Assembly (NCBI GenBank): GCA_963676165.1
Contig: OY781043.1
Coordinates: 2,356,001 to 2,420,000, forward strand
Origin: JAQIBY01 sp963676165
Lineage (GTDB): Bacteria > Bacteroidota > Bacteroidia > Bacteroidales > ML635J-15
Direction: 5' to 3'
DNA length: 64,000 bases
The notes under the pieces are model-generated. The model was not told the origin of the DNA and ran no database searches. It saw only the letters and a program-made list of their open reading frames with translations. Below are positions 52,597-60,107 of the stretch, in pieces. Numbering within the stretch: the stretch's first letter is position 1; each line of letters starts with the position of its first letter. A program made the position numbers and the translations under genes.

Positions 52597-53148
52597 TTAT
52601 TCTTCGTTACTTAAACTTTCTAACTCTTCTACATCAGGAGTTGTTGTTCCTTTTGCAAAGATAGCTCCAATTATTGCTGCTAATAATGACTGAAACAAGG
52701 TTCCAAATAAAGAAAATATTGCAAGCCAACCTGGCTGCATAAATTTCTGTTGTCCTTCGATGGCATTGGCCTCAACATCAGCTGGCAAATCCATTTCTAT
52801 CACACTTAATTGTGCCTCTTCAATCATTTTTGTTAAGACATCAGGAGCAATAAATTTAAAAAATGCATAATTGTAAATAACTAAAATGACTGTGGCTAAT
52901 ACACCTGTAACAAAACCAACTAGCAATGAACGTCCATAAGAAATATGGATTCCTGGATTTTGATCACGATATGCTTTTTGTGCAAAAAACATAACCAGAA
53001 CATAGACAGCAAAACTGAAAAACCCAACGATTTTATTTTGCTGCAATCCAGTAAAATAAAAAACTAAACTCAGAGCTATTGTTACCAGAGCAATAATAAA
53101 TGCCCAGTTTAATGCAAAACGAAATATTGGCTTTTGTTCCTGATTCAT
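52597..53148 (-). CDS. DUF4199-family membrane protein
   Basis: 183 residues with four membrane helices (about 13-30, 36-52, 72-92 and 147-165). FAQKAYRDQNPGIHISYGR after helix 2 is typical of DUF4199, a Bacteroidota membrane family of unknown function. It is often found, as here, just upstream of a DPM1-like GT2 gene. A possible -7 box, TATCTTTG, lies at 53181-53174 on the minus strand. Confidence 0.88.
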   Translation of the reverse strand: MNQEQKPIFRFALNWAFIIALVTIALSLVFYFTGLQQNKIVGFFSFAVYVLVMFFAQKAYRDQNPGIHISYGRSLLVGFVTGVLATVILVIYNYAFFKFIAPDVLTKMIEEAQLSVIEMDLPADVEANAIEGQQKFMQPGWLAIFSLFGTLFQSLLAAIIGAIFAKGTTTPDVEELESLSNEE

Positions 53149-53223
53149 AACTTGTAATCTTTAGATATTTAAACAAAGATAAAATTTTTTACAAAAGTTT
53201 TTAGGCTTATAACAAATCTTTAT

Positions 53224-53231
53224 TACTTTTG
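53224..53231 (+). promoter_or_regulatory. -7 element for SRP RNA
   Basis: TACTTTTG fits TAnnTTTG and ends 6 bases before the expected 5' end of the SRP RNA. The -33 side is T-rich (53198-53202) without a clear TTTG. Confidence 0.5.
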
Positions 53232-53236
53232 CAGCC

Positions 53237-53340
53237 GAGGGTAAGTCTTGTACGACCAGCTCCCGTTGAACTCCCCCAGGTCCGGAAGGAAGCAAGGGTA
53301 AACGGTCGTAGCGGTGCGATGCAAGTAGCTTACCCTTTTT
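53237..53340 (+). ncRNA. ffs: Signal recognition particle RNA, small bacterial type
   Basis: The conserved SRP domain IV segment CAGGTCCGGAAGGAAGCA (53277-53294) with the GGAA tetraloop is present. The ends pair as AGGGTAAG (53238-53245) with CTTACCCT (53329-53336), and a T-run follows as terminator. About 100 bases long, one hairpin. SRP RNA binds Ffh and guides nascent membrane proteins to FtsY. Confidence 0.95.
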
Positions 53341-53353
53341 CTTTTTATCCTAC

Positions 53354-54601
53354 TCAATTAAGATCTGACGAATTTTTATCGTATTTACGAAATGATTCCA
53401 ACAAAGACTCTTCGGTATGATCCTCATAATCAATACCCAACTCATCTGCCAAGTTTGCTGCAACCATTGCAACATCCTTTTTAGGGAATGCTTTCTCGGC
53501 AAGATAATTCAGGAATCTTATCACCTTAAATGTATCAAAGTACCTGAAAAGTCGCTTTAAAAATGCTTGTTCATCCGATGAATTATCTTTTGCATCTTCA
53601 ATGGCATCCCAAATATAAATACGCGCCAGGTAATCCTGAACGACTTGTGGAAATGCCTCAACCCTAGTCATAAAATCCGTTTCACTTAGGCTGTAGGTTT
53701 GCTTTAACATCGCAACAAGTTCTGAAAGTACACGAAAACTCTTCAGGCTATACACATCGTACCCACCCTCTTCGCGAATTTTCTTCACTTCTGTTCCAGT
53801 TCCAAATGGCACCCTGTCAGACACTCGACCAGAAGGATAAACAACTGGTTTATTGCATTCACCAAGGACTCCGTTAAGTTCAATTTTATTGAGAAAATAG
53901 AAATCTTCACCAGCATTTTTACGGTTCATTCCTCCCTGATCTGCATAAGGTTTGGCTTTGACAGCAAAGCACGAACCGATGGAATAAAAGTGGTGTGGAT
54001 ATCCGCTCCATTCCATAGCATGACGAAAATAGCGCAAATACAATTCGTAAAGCACAACAGGATCATCAGACTCTTGATATTGATGTTCAAAATAAATGGT
54101 AGCAACATCCTGCTTTGGATTTGCAATAAAATGCTCACGAATTGACGATAAATAATCACGTGATATCACAGCATCCGCATCTAAAGAAATGATAACACCG
54201 TCTGGACGATCAATTTGATTAAAACGCCGAACAGCCATATCCATGCCGTATTTCCTTGCAGAACCAGGTCCGGCAATTTTTTTAGGAAAAAGTTGCCAGA
54301 ACACATGCAAATTAACGAATGGATGATTCAAACCCTTAGCGAACTCAAAATAATGCTGATAATCTGTCAAGTTATGGTTAATAATGCGATCTTCTTTATC
54401 ATCTGGCGCATTAAAAACAATAAACACATCCACTTGGCAACCCGGGTCATCATTGTTTAACAAGCCAATAATGGTATCCTCAATATCGGGTTCATTATAA
54501 GCAGGAATGACAACAGCCAGTTCCAGATTATCTGAAACCGGCTGCATATTTTCCTCACTTTCTGTTTGAAAGCGTTTAAAATAAGTATCTGCAAAAGCCA
54601 T
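53354..54601 (-). CDS. Glycosyltransferase family 2-like protein
   Basis: 415 residues. GT-A features: LAVVIPAYNEPDIEDTIIGL, VFIVFNAPDDKED and GVIISLDADAVISRDYLSSI (D-x-D site), with GSCFAVKAKPYADQGGMNRK and AGEDFYFL as acceptor-side motif. It has no membrane helix. The long C-terminal about 130 residues are helical and not recognised. Acceptor and sugar unknown. It follows the OmpH-like gene by 3 bases and ends close to the SRP RNA terminator. Confidence 0.85.
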   Translation of the reverse strand: MAFADTYFKRFQTESEENMQPVSDNLELAVVIPAYNEPDIEDTIIGLLNNDDPGCQVDVFIVFNAPDDKEDRIINHNLTDYQHYFEFAKGLNHPFVNLHVFWQLFPKKIAGPGSARKYGMDMAVRRFNQIDRPDGVIISLDADAVISRDYLSSIREHFIANPKQDVATIYFEHQYQESDDPVVLYELYLRYFRHAMEWSGYPHHFYSIGSCFAVKAKPYADQGGMNRKNAGEDFYFLNKIELNGVLGECNKPVVYPSGRVSDRVPFGTGTEVKKIREEGGYDVYSLKSFRVLSELVAMLKQTYSLSETDFMTRVEAFPQVVQDYLARIYIWDAIEDAKDNSSDEQAFLKRLFRYFDTFKVIRFLNYLAEKAFPKKDVAMVAANLADELGIDYEDHTEESLLESFRKYDKNSSDLN

Positions 54602-54604
54602 ATG

Positions 54605-55249
54605 TTATTCTCCTTCAGGTTTTTGATAACGTGAGTTCAGGAAAAACAACACTTCATTTGTAATGTCCATAGCATCATTAGAATACAATACATTGGTTCC
54701 AACTGCATCACCAAGAATTAAAACAAAACGATCTTTATTAATCAACTCAATATTCAAAATAACCGAGTCATACAAACGCTGTGTCATTTGTTCCTGATCT
54801 TGTGCTAATTGCATAGTCAAACTCTCTTGTAACACCTGCAAATCTTGTTGTTGCTTCAACAAATCTTGCTGTTGTGCGTCCATACTTGCCTGACTTAAGA
54901 ACGAACCGGTCTCCATTTTACGTTGGAAGTTTTTATAATCTGTTTCAAACTTCACCATTTTTTGTTGAAACTGAGCTTCGGCATTTTTTTGGCGTTGTAA
55001 AAGATCTTCATTCAGATCCTGAGCCAATTTATACTCAAGAAGTAAAGTATCAAGTTTCACGACAGCAATACGTTCAGAAATTATGGACGATGCAGTATCT
55101 ATGCTAACCGTGCCTTCCTCTGTTTGCTGTGCTGAACCACCTTTCGGCAAGTCTGCAGTAAAATGTAAAACGAACAATGCAATTATACCAAGCAGTAAAA
55201 CCACATTAAAAACGAGAATCCTGTTGTAAAGCTGTTTAAAATCTTTCAT
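54605..55249 (-). CDS. OmpH/Skp-like periplasmic protein, membrane-anchored
   Basis: 214 residues. An N-terminal membrane helix (about 12-30) is followed by RIAVVKLDTLLLEYKLAQDL, a long coiled coil (about 75-160, Gln-rich) and a C-terminal DRFVLILGDAVGTNVLYSND part. This matches the OmpH/Skp family, periplasmic chaperones for outer-membrane proteins, here with an uncleaved anchor instead of a signal peptide. Co-transcribed with the GT2-like gene 3 bases downstream. Confidence 0.82.
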   Translation of the reverse strand: MKDFKQLYNRILVFNVVLLLGIIALFVLHFTADLPKGGSAQQTEEGTVSIDTASSIISERIAVVKLDTLLLEYKLAQDLNEDLLQRQKNAEAQFQQKMVKFETDYKNFQRKMETGSFLSQASMDAQQQDLLKQQQDLQVLQESLTMQLAQDQEQMTQRLYDSVILNIELINKDRFVLILGDAVGTNVLYSNDAMDITNEVLFFLNSRYQKPEGE

Positions 55250-55277
55250 GGTTTAAAAATTAATTATCATCTTTACG

Positions 55278-55285
55278 CAAAGATA
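55278..55285 (-). promoter_or_regulatory. -7 element for the OmpH-like gene
   Basis: TATCTTTG on the minus strand matches TAnnTTTG, 28 bases before the ATG at 55249. The -33 side is a weak TTTC. Confidence 0.45.
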
Positions 55286-55419
55286 AAATTTTGCATTGGA
55301 AATCGTGCATTTTATCAATTATTTGTCCTTTGGAGAGCAAAAACGCTCAATGTCTCTCACTTTTGGGGCGGGTTTCCATGCAAAACCGAACCGAGAACAA
55401 TTAAAAAAACATACACGAA

Positions 55420-57480
55420 ATGATTAACACAAAACTGCTCAAACCTCAGAGTATTGTCGTTGTTGGTGGCTCCGATGATGTACAAAAACCAGGTGGAAAA
55501 GTGCTAAAAAATCTCATCGATGGAAATTTTCAGGGTGATTTGTACGTAGCAAACCCTAAAGCAGATGAAGTACAAGGTATTAAATCCTACAAAGATTTAA
55601 ATGATTTGCCACAATCAGATTTAGCCATTTTAGCTATTCCGGCAAAATTTTGTATTGACACTGTAAACCTTTTGGTCGATGACAAAGAAACACGTGCATT
55701 CATTATTCTGTCTGCCGGATTCAGCGAAGAAAATGAAGAAGGTGCAAAAATTGAAGCAACCATTGTTGAAAAAATCAATTCTGTTGATGGTTCGCTAATT
55801 GGTCCTAACTGTGTTGGTTTACTTAATGAAAATTACAATGGAATTTTCACCACCCCAATTCCAAGACTTGACCCTAAAGGCGTTGATTTCATCTCAGGTA
55901 GTGGTGCTACAGCAGTTTTCATCATGGAAAGCGGTGTTCCAAAAGGTCTAAGTTTCTCTTCTGTTTGGTCTGTAGGGAATTCTGCCCAAATGGGAGTTGA
56001 AGAGGTTATGAAACATCTTGATGAAACCTATGAAGAAGGCGTATCATCTCCTGTTAAATTGCTTTACATTGAAAACATTGGCAAACCGGAAATGCTTCTC
56101 AAGCATGCATCTTCACTAATCCGTAAAGGATGCCGAATTGCAGCCATAAAATCCGGGGGTTCAGAAGCAGGTAGTCGTGCTGCATCATCACATACAGGAG
56201 CACTTGCTTCTTCAGATGTTGCTGTGGATGCACTTTTCCGCAAAGCGGGTATTGTACGCTGTAACGGACGTGAAGAATTGGTAACTGTAGCCTCTATTTT
56301 TATGCATCCAGAATTAAAAGGAAAGAGAATTGCAATCATTACCCACGCAGGTGGACCAGCAGTTATGCTTACTGACTCTTTAAGCAATGGAGGGCTGGAA
56401 ATTCCTCACCTTGAAGGAACAAAAGCAGATGCTTTACTAGAGAAACTGTTCCCGGGATCAGCAGTTGGAAACCCAATTGATTTCCTTGCAACAGGGACAG
56501 CTCAACAACTTGGTGACATTATTGACGCTTGCGAAAATGATTTTGATGAAATCGATGGAATGGCAGTCATTTTTGGGAGTCCAGGATTATTCCCTGTGTA
56601 CGATGTTTACGATTTGCTGGATGAAAAAATGAAAACCTGCAAAAAACCTATTTATCCAATTTTGCCGTCAGTTGTTAATGTAAAAGATGAGATTGCAGCT
56701 TTTGTAGCAAAAGGACGAATAAATTTCCCTGACGAAGTTGTTTTCGGAAATGCTCTTTGCAAAGTTTTTCATACTGAGAAACCGCAACCTGAAACCATCG
56801 CATTACCAGAAATTGATACAGCAAGAATCCGTAAGGTAATTGATAATGCAGAAAATGGCTATATCTCTCCTGAAGAAATCACTGAACTTTTAGATGCTGC
56901 TGGGATTTCACATTCTAACGATCGTGTTGTCAATACCGAAGATGAAGCGGTTGCTTTTTGCAAGGAATTTGGCTATCCAGTGGTTATGAAAGTTGTAGGT
57001 CCTGTACACAAATCTGATGTAGGAGGAGTTGTCCTTAATGTAAAAGACGAAGAAACTGTACGCAAAGAATTCAAACGTCTAATGCAAATTAAAGACACCT
57101 ATGCTGTTCAAATGTTTGAAATGTATTTTGGACAAGAAATCTTTATTGGATCAAAACGTGAAGACAAATTTGGACACATGGTACTTTGTGGACTAGGTGG
57201 TATTTTCATTGAAGTTTTAAAAGATGTACAGTCTTCACTCGCACCAATTAGCAAGGATGAGGCTCATGGAATGATTCAGCGCTTAAGGTCGTATGGAATC
57301 ATCAAAGGAGTACGTGGACAAGAAGGTGTGAATGAAGAGATTCTTGCCGAACAAATCACACGAATTGCTGCATTGGTAAAAACTGCTCCCGAAATTTTTG
57401 AAATGGACTTAAATCCATTGCTTGGAAATTCAAAAGAAGTTGTTGCTGTTGATGCAAGAATACGCATAGAGAAAGATTAA
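55420..57480 (+). CDS. ADP-forming acyl-CoA synthetase (acetate-CoA ligase type), fused subunits
   Basis: 686 residues joining alpha and beta parts. CoA-binding domain (VVVGGSDDVQKPGGKVLKNL, about 13-32), succinyl-CoA-synthetase-like domains with SHTGALA (His258, the phosphorylated His), then an ATP-grasp domain from about 480 (FGYPVVMKVVGPVHKSDVGG) ending in FEMDLNPLLG. The enzyme converts acyl-CoA, ADP and phosphate to the acid, CoA and ATP, and is typical of fermentative metabolism. Preceding bases 55336-55358 contain a small inverted repeat (GAGC-AAAAAC-GCTC) of unknown use. A terminator follows at 57499. Confidence 0.93.
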   Translation: MINTKLLKPQSIVVVGGSDDVQKPGGKVLKNLIDGNFQGDLYVANPKADEVQGIKSYKDLNDLPQSDLAILAIPAKFCIDTVNLLVDDKETRAFIILSAGFSEENEEGAKIEATIVEKINSVDGSLIGPNCVGLLNENYNGIFTTPIPRLDPKGVDFISGSGATAVFIMESGVPKGLSFSSVWSVGNSAQMGVEEVMKHLDETYEEGVSSPVKLLYIENIGKPEMLLKHASSLIRKGCRIAAIKSGGSEAGSRAASSHTGALASSDVAVDALFRKAGIVRCNGREELVTVASIFMHPELKGKRIAIITHAGGPAVMLTDSLSNGGLEIPHLEGTKADALLEKLFPGSAVGNPIDFLATGTAQQLGDIIDACENDFDEIDGMAVIFGSPGLFPVYDVYDLLDEKMKTCKKPIYPILPSVVNVKDEIAAFVAKGRINFPDEVVFGNALCKVFHTEKPQPETIALPEIDTARIRKVIDNAENGYISPEEITELLDAAGISHSNDRVVNTEDEAVAFCKEFGYPVVMKVVGPVHKSDVGGVVLNVKDEETVRKEFKRLMQIKDTYAVQMFEMYFGQEIFIGSKREDKFGHMVLCGLGGIFIEVLKDVQSSLAPISKDEAHGMIQRLRSYGIIKGVRGQEGVNEEILAEQITRIAALVKTAPEIFEMDLNPLLGNSKEVVAVDARIRIEKD

Positions 57481-57498
57481 GTCTTTCAAATATCTTTT

Positions 57499-57529
57499 AA
57501 AACGTCCGAAACATTTCGGGCGTTTTTTT
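57499..57529 (+). terminator. Terminator after the acyl-CoA synthetase gene
   Basis: AAACGTCCGAA and TTCGGGCGTTT pair (one G-T) around a short loop, followed by seven T. It starts 19 bases past the stop codon. Confidence 0.9.
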
Positions 57530-57559
57530 GCTTCTGAATCAAGGAAAAAATTAGCTTTG
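57527..57559 (+). promoter_or_regulatory. Promoter of the serine dehydratase gene
   Basis: TTTG at 57527-57530, a 21-base spacer and TAGCTTTG at 57552-57559 match the Bacteroidota promoter. The -33 box uses the end of the preceding terminator T-run. The ATG at 57564 is only 4 bases past the -7 box, so the mRNA would be leaderless or nearly so. Confidence 0.55.
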
Positions 57560-57563
57560 CAGC

Positions 57564-58769
57564 ATGGAATCATTACGTGCATTATACCGAATCGGAAACG
57601 GTCCATCATCCAGTCATACCATGGGTCCCAAGAAGGCTGCAGAAACCTTTCGCAATAAAAATAAGCATGCCAACCATTTTAAAATATGGCTTTACGGATC
57701 ACTTGCAGCAACCGGCAAAGGACACCTCACAGGTAAAGTGATAGAAACCTGTTATGCAGACACTGACATGGAACTTATTTGGGAACCAAAAACCTTTTTG
57801 GAAAAACATCCTAATGCCATGAAATTCGCTGCATACGACGACGACATGAAAGTCATTGATGAATGGACAGCTTATTCTGTTGGTGGTGGTGCAATTATTG
57901 ATGATATGAGTGAAGAAAACCACGAATCTGTTTACCCACTAAAAAACATGAAAGACATTCTCAAGTGGTGTAATGCCAACGGGAAACAGTTGTGGGAGTT
58001 TGTGGAAGAAAACGAAGGTCCTGAAATTTGGGATTTCCTCTCCGAAGTCTGGAATGCAATGGAAGCATCTATCAACAAAGGCTTGGAAACCGAAGGGACA
58101 TTGGAAGGAGGGTTGAAACTTCCTCGCAAGGCACATACATACAAATTAAGAGCACAGAATTTTGCTGGACAGGTAAAACGCAGAGGAATGTTGTTTGCCT
58201 ATGCACATGCAGTATCCGAAGAAAATGCAGCTGGAGGTGTCATTGTAACAGCCCCTACCTGTGGAGCTTCTGGGACTTTACCTGCAATTTTAAAATACCA
58301 CAAAAGTTTCAACAAGCATGGAAAAGCTTCTATTTTAAAAGCACTTGCCACTGCTGGTTTGATTGGAAATATTGTCAAAACCAATGCAAGCATTTCCGGT
58401 GCAGAAGTTGGCTGTCAGGGGGAAGTCGGAACCGCCTGTGCTATGGCATCAGCAGCTTGTGCACAGCTTTTTGGTGGTACCATTTATCAAATTGAATACG
58501 CTGCAGAAATTGGTTTAGAACACCATCTAGGTTTAACTTGCGATCCTCTTTTGGGTTTGGTGCAAATTCCTTGCATTGAACGCAATGTATTTGCTGCTGC
58601 AAGAGCACTAAACCATGCAAATTATGCGCTATTATCCGATGGAAGACATCGTATTAGCTTTGACGAAGTGGTTGAAACTATGTGGAATACAGGACACGAC
58701 TTGCCTTCTTTCTATAAGGAGACATCGCTTGGAGGACTTGCACTATTTAAAGGGCTTGCAGAGGAATAA
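57564..58769 (+). CDS. sdaA: L-serine dehydratase (L-serine ammonia-lyase), iron-sulfur type
   Basis: 401 residues, single chain with beta-like N-terminal and alpha-like C-terminal parts. NGPSSSHTMGPKKAAETF (about 13-30) is the substrate/regulatory start. TAPTCGASGTLPAILKY, GAEVGCQGEVGTACAM and LTCDPLLGLVQIPCIERN hold the cysteines of the [4Fe-4S] cluster used for dehydration. The enzyme turns L-serine into pyruvate and ammonia and is oxygen-sensitive, as expected of an anaerobe or facultative organism. Somewhat shorter than the E. coli enzymes. It stands as its own unit between a terminator and the esterase gene. Confidence 0.95.
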   Translation: MESLRALYRIGNGPSSSHTMGPKKAAETFRNKNKHANHFKIWLYGSLAATGKGHLTGKVIETCYADTDMELIWEPKTFLEKHPNAMKFAAYDDDMKVIDEWTAYSVGGGAIIDDMSEENHESVYPLKNMKDILKWCNANGKQLWEFVEENEGPEIWDFLSEVWNAMEASINKGLETEGTLEGGLKLPRKAHTYKLRAQNFAGQVKRRGMLFAYAHAVSEENAAGGVIVTAPTCGASGTLPAILKYHKSFNKHGKASILKALATAGLIGNIVKTNASISGAEVGCQGEVGTACAMASAACAQLFGGTIYQIEYAAEIGLEHHLGLTCDPLLGLVQIPCIERNVFAAARALNHANYALLSDGRHRISFDEVVETMWNTGHDLPSFYKETSLGGLALFKGLAEE

Positions 58770-58844
58770 GCAAACACATTGAGTTTTTAGATAAAAACCC
58801 AAACTCTACTACTCATTGATTTTCAATTCATTCCATTTCACAAG

Positions 58845-58876
58845 TTTGTAATTTTCGAAAAATGTGCCTATATTTA
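58845..58876 (+). promoter_or_regulatory. Promoter for the secreted esterase
   Basis: TTTG at 58845-58848, a 20-base spacer and TATATTTA at 58869-58876 (one mismatch to TAnnTTTG). Transcription would start near 58883, 16 bases before the ATG. Confidence 0.5.
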
Positions 58877-58898
58877 CTTCGAACCAAGCTTACGAACC

Positions 58899-60014
58899 AT
58901 GTTTTATCGATTTTTCACCTTATTGACTGCCATTACTATTGTGAGCAGCGCATTTGCACAACTTGAAACCCGCACATTGAATTGGGATGAACTAGAAAGA
59001 ACTTACCTTGAATATGTACCTACAAATTATTCTGGAGACGAAGCTGTCCCTGTTGTTTTTGGATTGCATGGTCTTGGTGACGACATGAATAATTTCTACA
59101 ATGTAGGAATGAATTATATCGCTGATACAGCAGGCTTTATTCTGATTGTACCACAAGCTGAAACCTTTCAAACAATGACAGCTTGGAATTCAGGTGCATC
59201 TTTATATGGCATCACACCAAATACTGATGTTGATGACACAGGTTTTCTAATGGCAGTCCTAGACTCGTTGGAAAACAATTTCAATATTGATACAGAATCC
59301 ATTTATTTCTTCGGATTTAGCATGGGCGGTTATATGTGCAACCGTCTGGCAGCAGAAGTCCCAGAGCGTATAAATGCCATCGCATCAATTTCTGGAACTA
59401 TGGGTGTAAATTTCACACCAGAACCTTCAACTACTGATTTTGTTGCTTGTCTTCACTTTCATGGGACAGCGGATGGCACAGTACAGTACACCGGAAATGG
59501 TTCTGGCATGGATGCCGATGAATTGGTTGAATTTTGGAGAAACAATAACGGAAACGATGAAACACCTATTGTTTACAACTATCCTGACACAGAAAGTGAT
59601 GGTCTTACTTTCGAGCGTTATGTATATCCTAACGGAGAAAATCAAGTAGTACACATAAAAGTCATTGGAGGTGATCATCAATGGTATTATTCCCCAGTGA
59701 ATGATGTCGACTATGGAACAGAAATCTGGACATTTTTCAGAAATCGCTTTTCTGAAGTTCCAACAAACATACCACCAACTGGAGATATCAATATTTCAAT
59801 TTATCCAAATCCGGCCAGTGAATATTTAAAAATTGATTTAAATGAACAAACAGAAACTCAGATTTACTTATTCAATGCTTTAGGGGTACAAATTCTATGT
59901 AAAACCATAAGCAATGACTTTCAGTTGAAAATTGACAATTTGCCAGAAGGACTTTACTATCTAAATATTATACAGGGAAATAATCAACAAACCTTCCCAG
60001 TAAGCAAACAGTAA
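58899..60014 (+). CDS. Secreted esterase (PHB-depolymerase/LpqC-like) with T9SS type A sorting domain
   Basis: 371 residues. Signal peptide (about 1-20, SSAFAQ), then an alpha/beta-hydrolase: VVFGLHGLGDDMNNF (oxyanion region), FGFSMGGYMCN with the nucleophile Ser in G-x-S-x-G, HFHGTADGTVQY (acid) and VIGGDHQWYYS (His). The pattern is that of polyhydroxybutyrate depolymerase-like and feruloyl-esterase-like enzymes. The C-terminal about 75 residues (ISIYPNPASEYLKIDL to FPVSKQ) are a T9SS type A sorting domain. It acts outside the cell on an unknown ester. Confidence 0.9.
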   Translation: MFYRFFTLLTAITIVSSAFAQLETRTLNWDELERTYLEYVPTNYSGDEAVPVVFGLHGLGDDMNNFYNVGMNYIADTAGFILIVPQAETFQTMTAWNSGASLYGITPNTDVDDTGFLMAVLDSLENNFNIDTESIYFFGFSMGGYMCNRLAAEVPERINAIASISGTMGVNFTPEPSTTDFVACLHFHGTADGTVQYTGNGSGMDADELVEFWRNNNGNDETPIVYNYPDTESDGLTFERYVYPNGENQVVHIKVIGGDHQWYYSPVNDVDYGTEIWTFFRNRFSEVPTNIPPTGDINISIYPNPASEYLKIDLNEQTETQIYLFNALGVQILCKTISNDFQLKIDNLPEGLYYLNIIQGNNQQTFPVSKQ

Positions 60015-60107
60015 ACATTTCCGCTTTAAGGAATTTCATATAAAACACCCTCAATTCATGAACAATTTGTATCATGAATCGTATTACTTATTAGTTAAAT
60101 TAAACCT

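Noticed and set aside
53229..53420. Open frame of 63 codons over the SRP RNA
   Set aside because: The sequence is a structural RNA with the conserved SRP motif; the frame has no protein features.
58028..58495. 155-codon open frame on the plus strand
   Set aside because: It is a different frame of the serine dehydratase gene, with a Cys/Trp/Ser-rich composition unlike real proteins.
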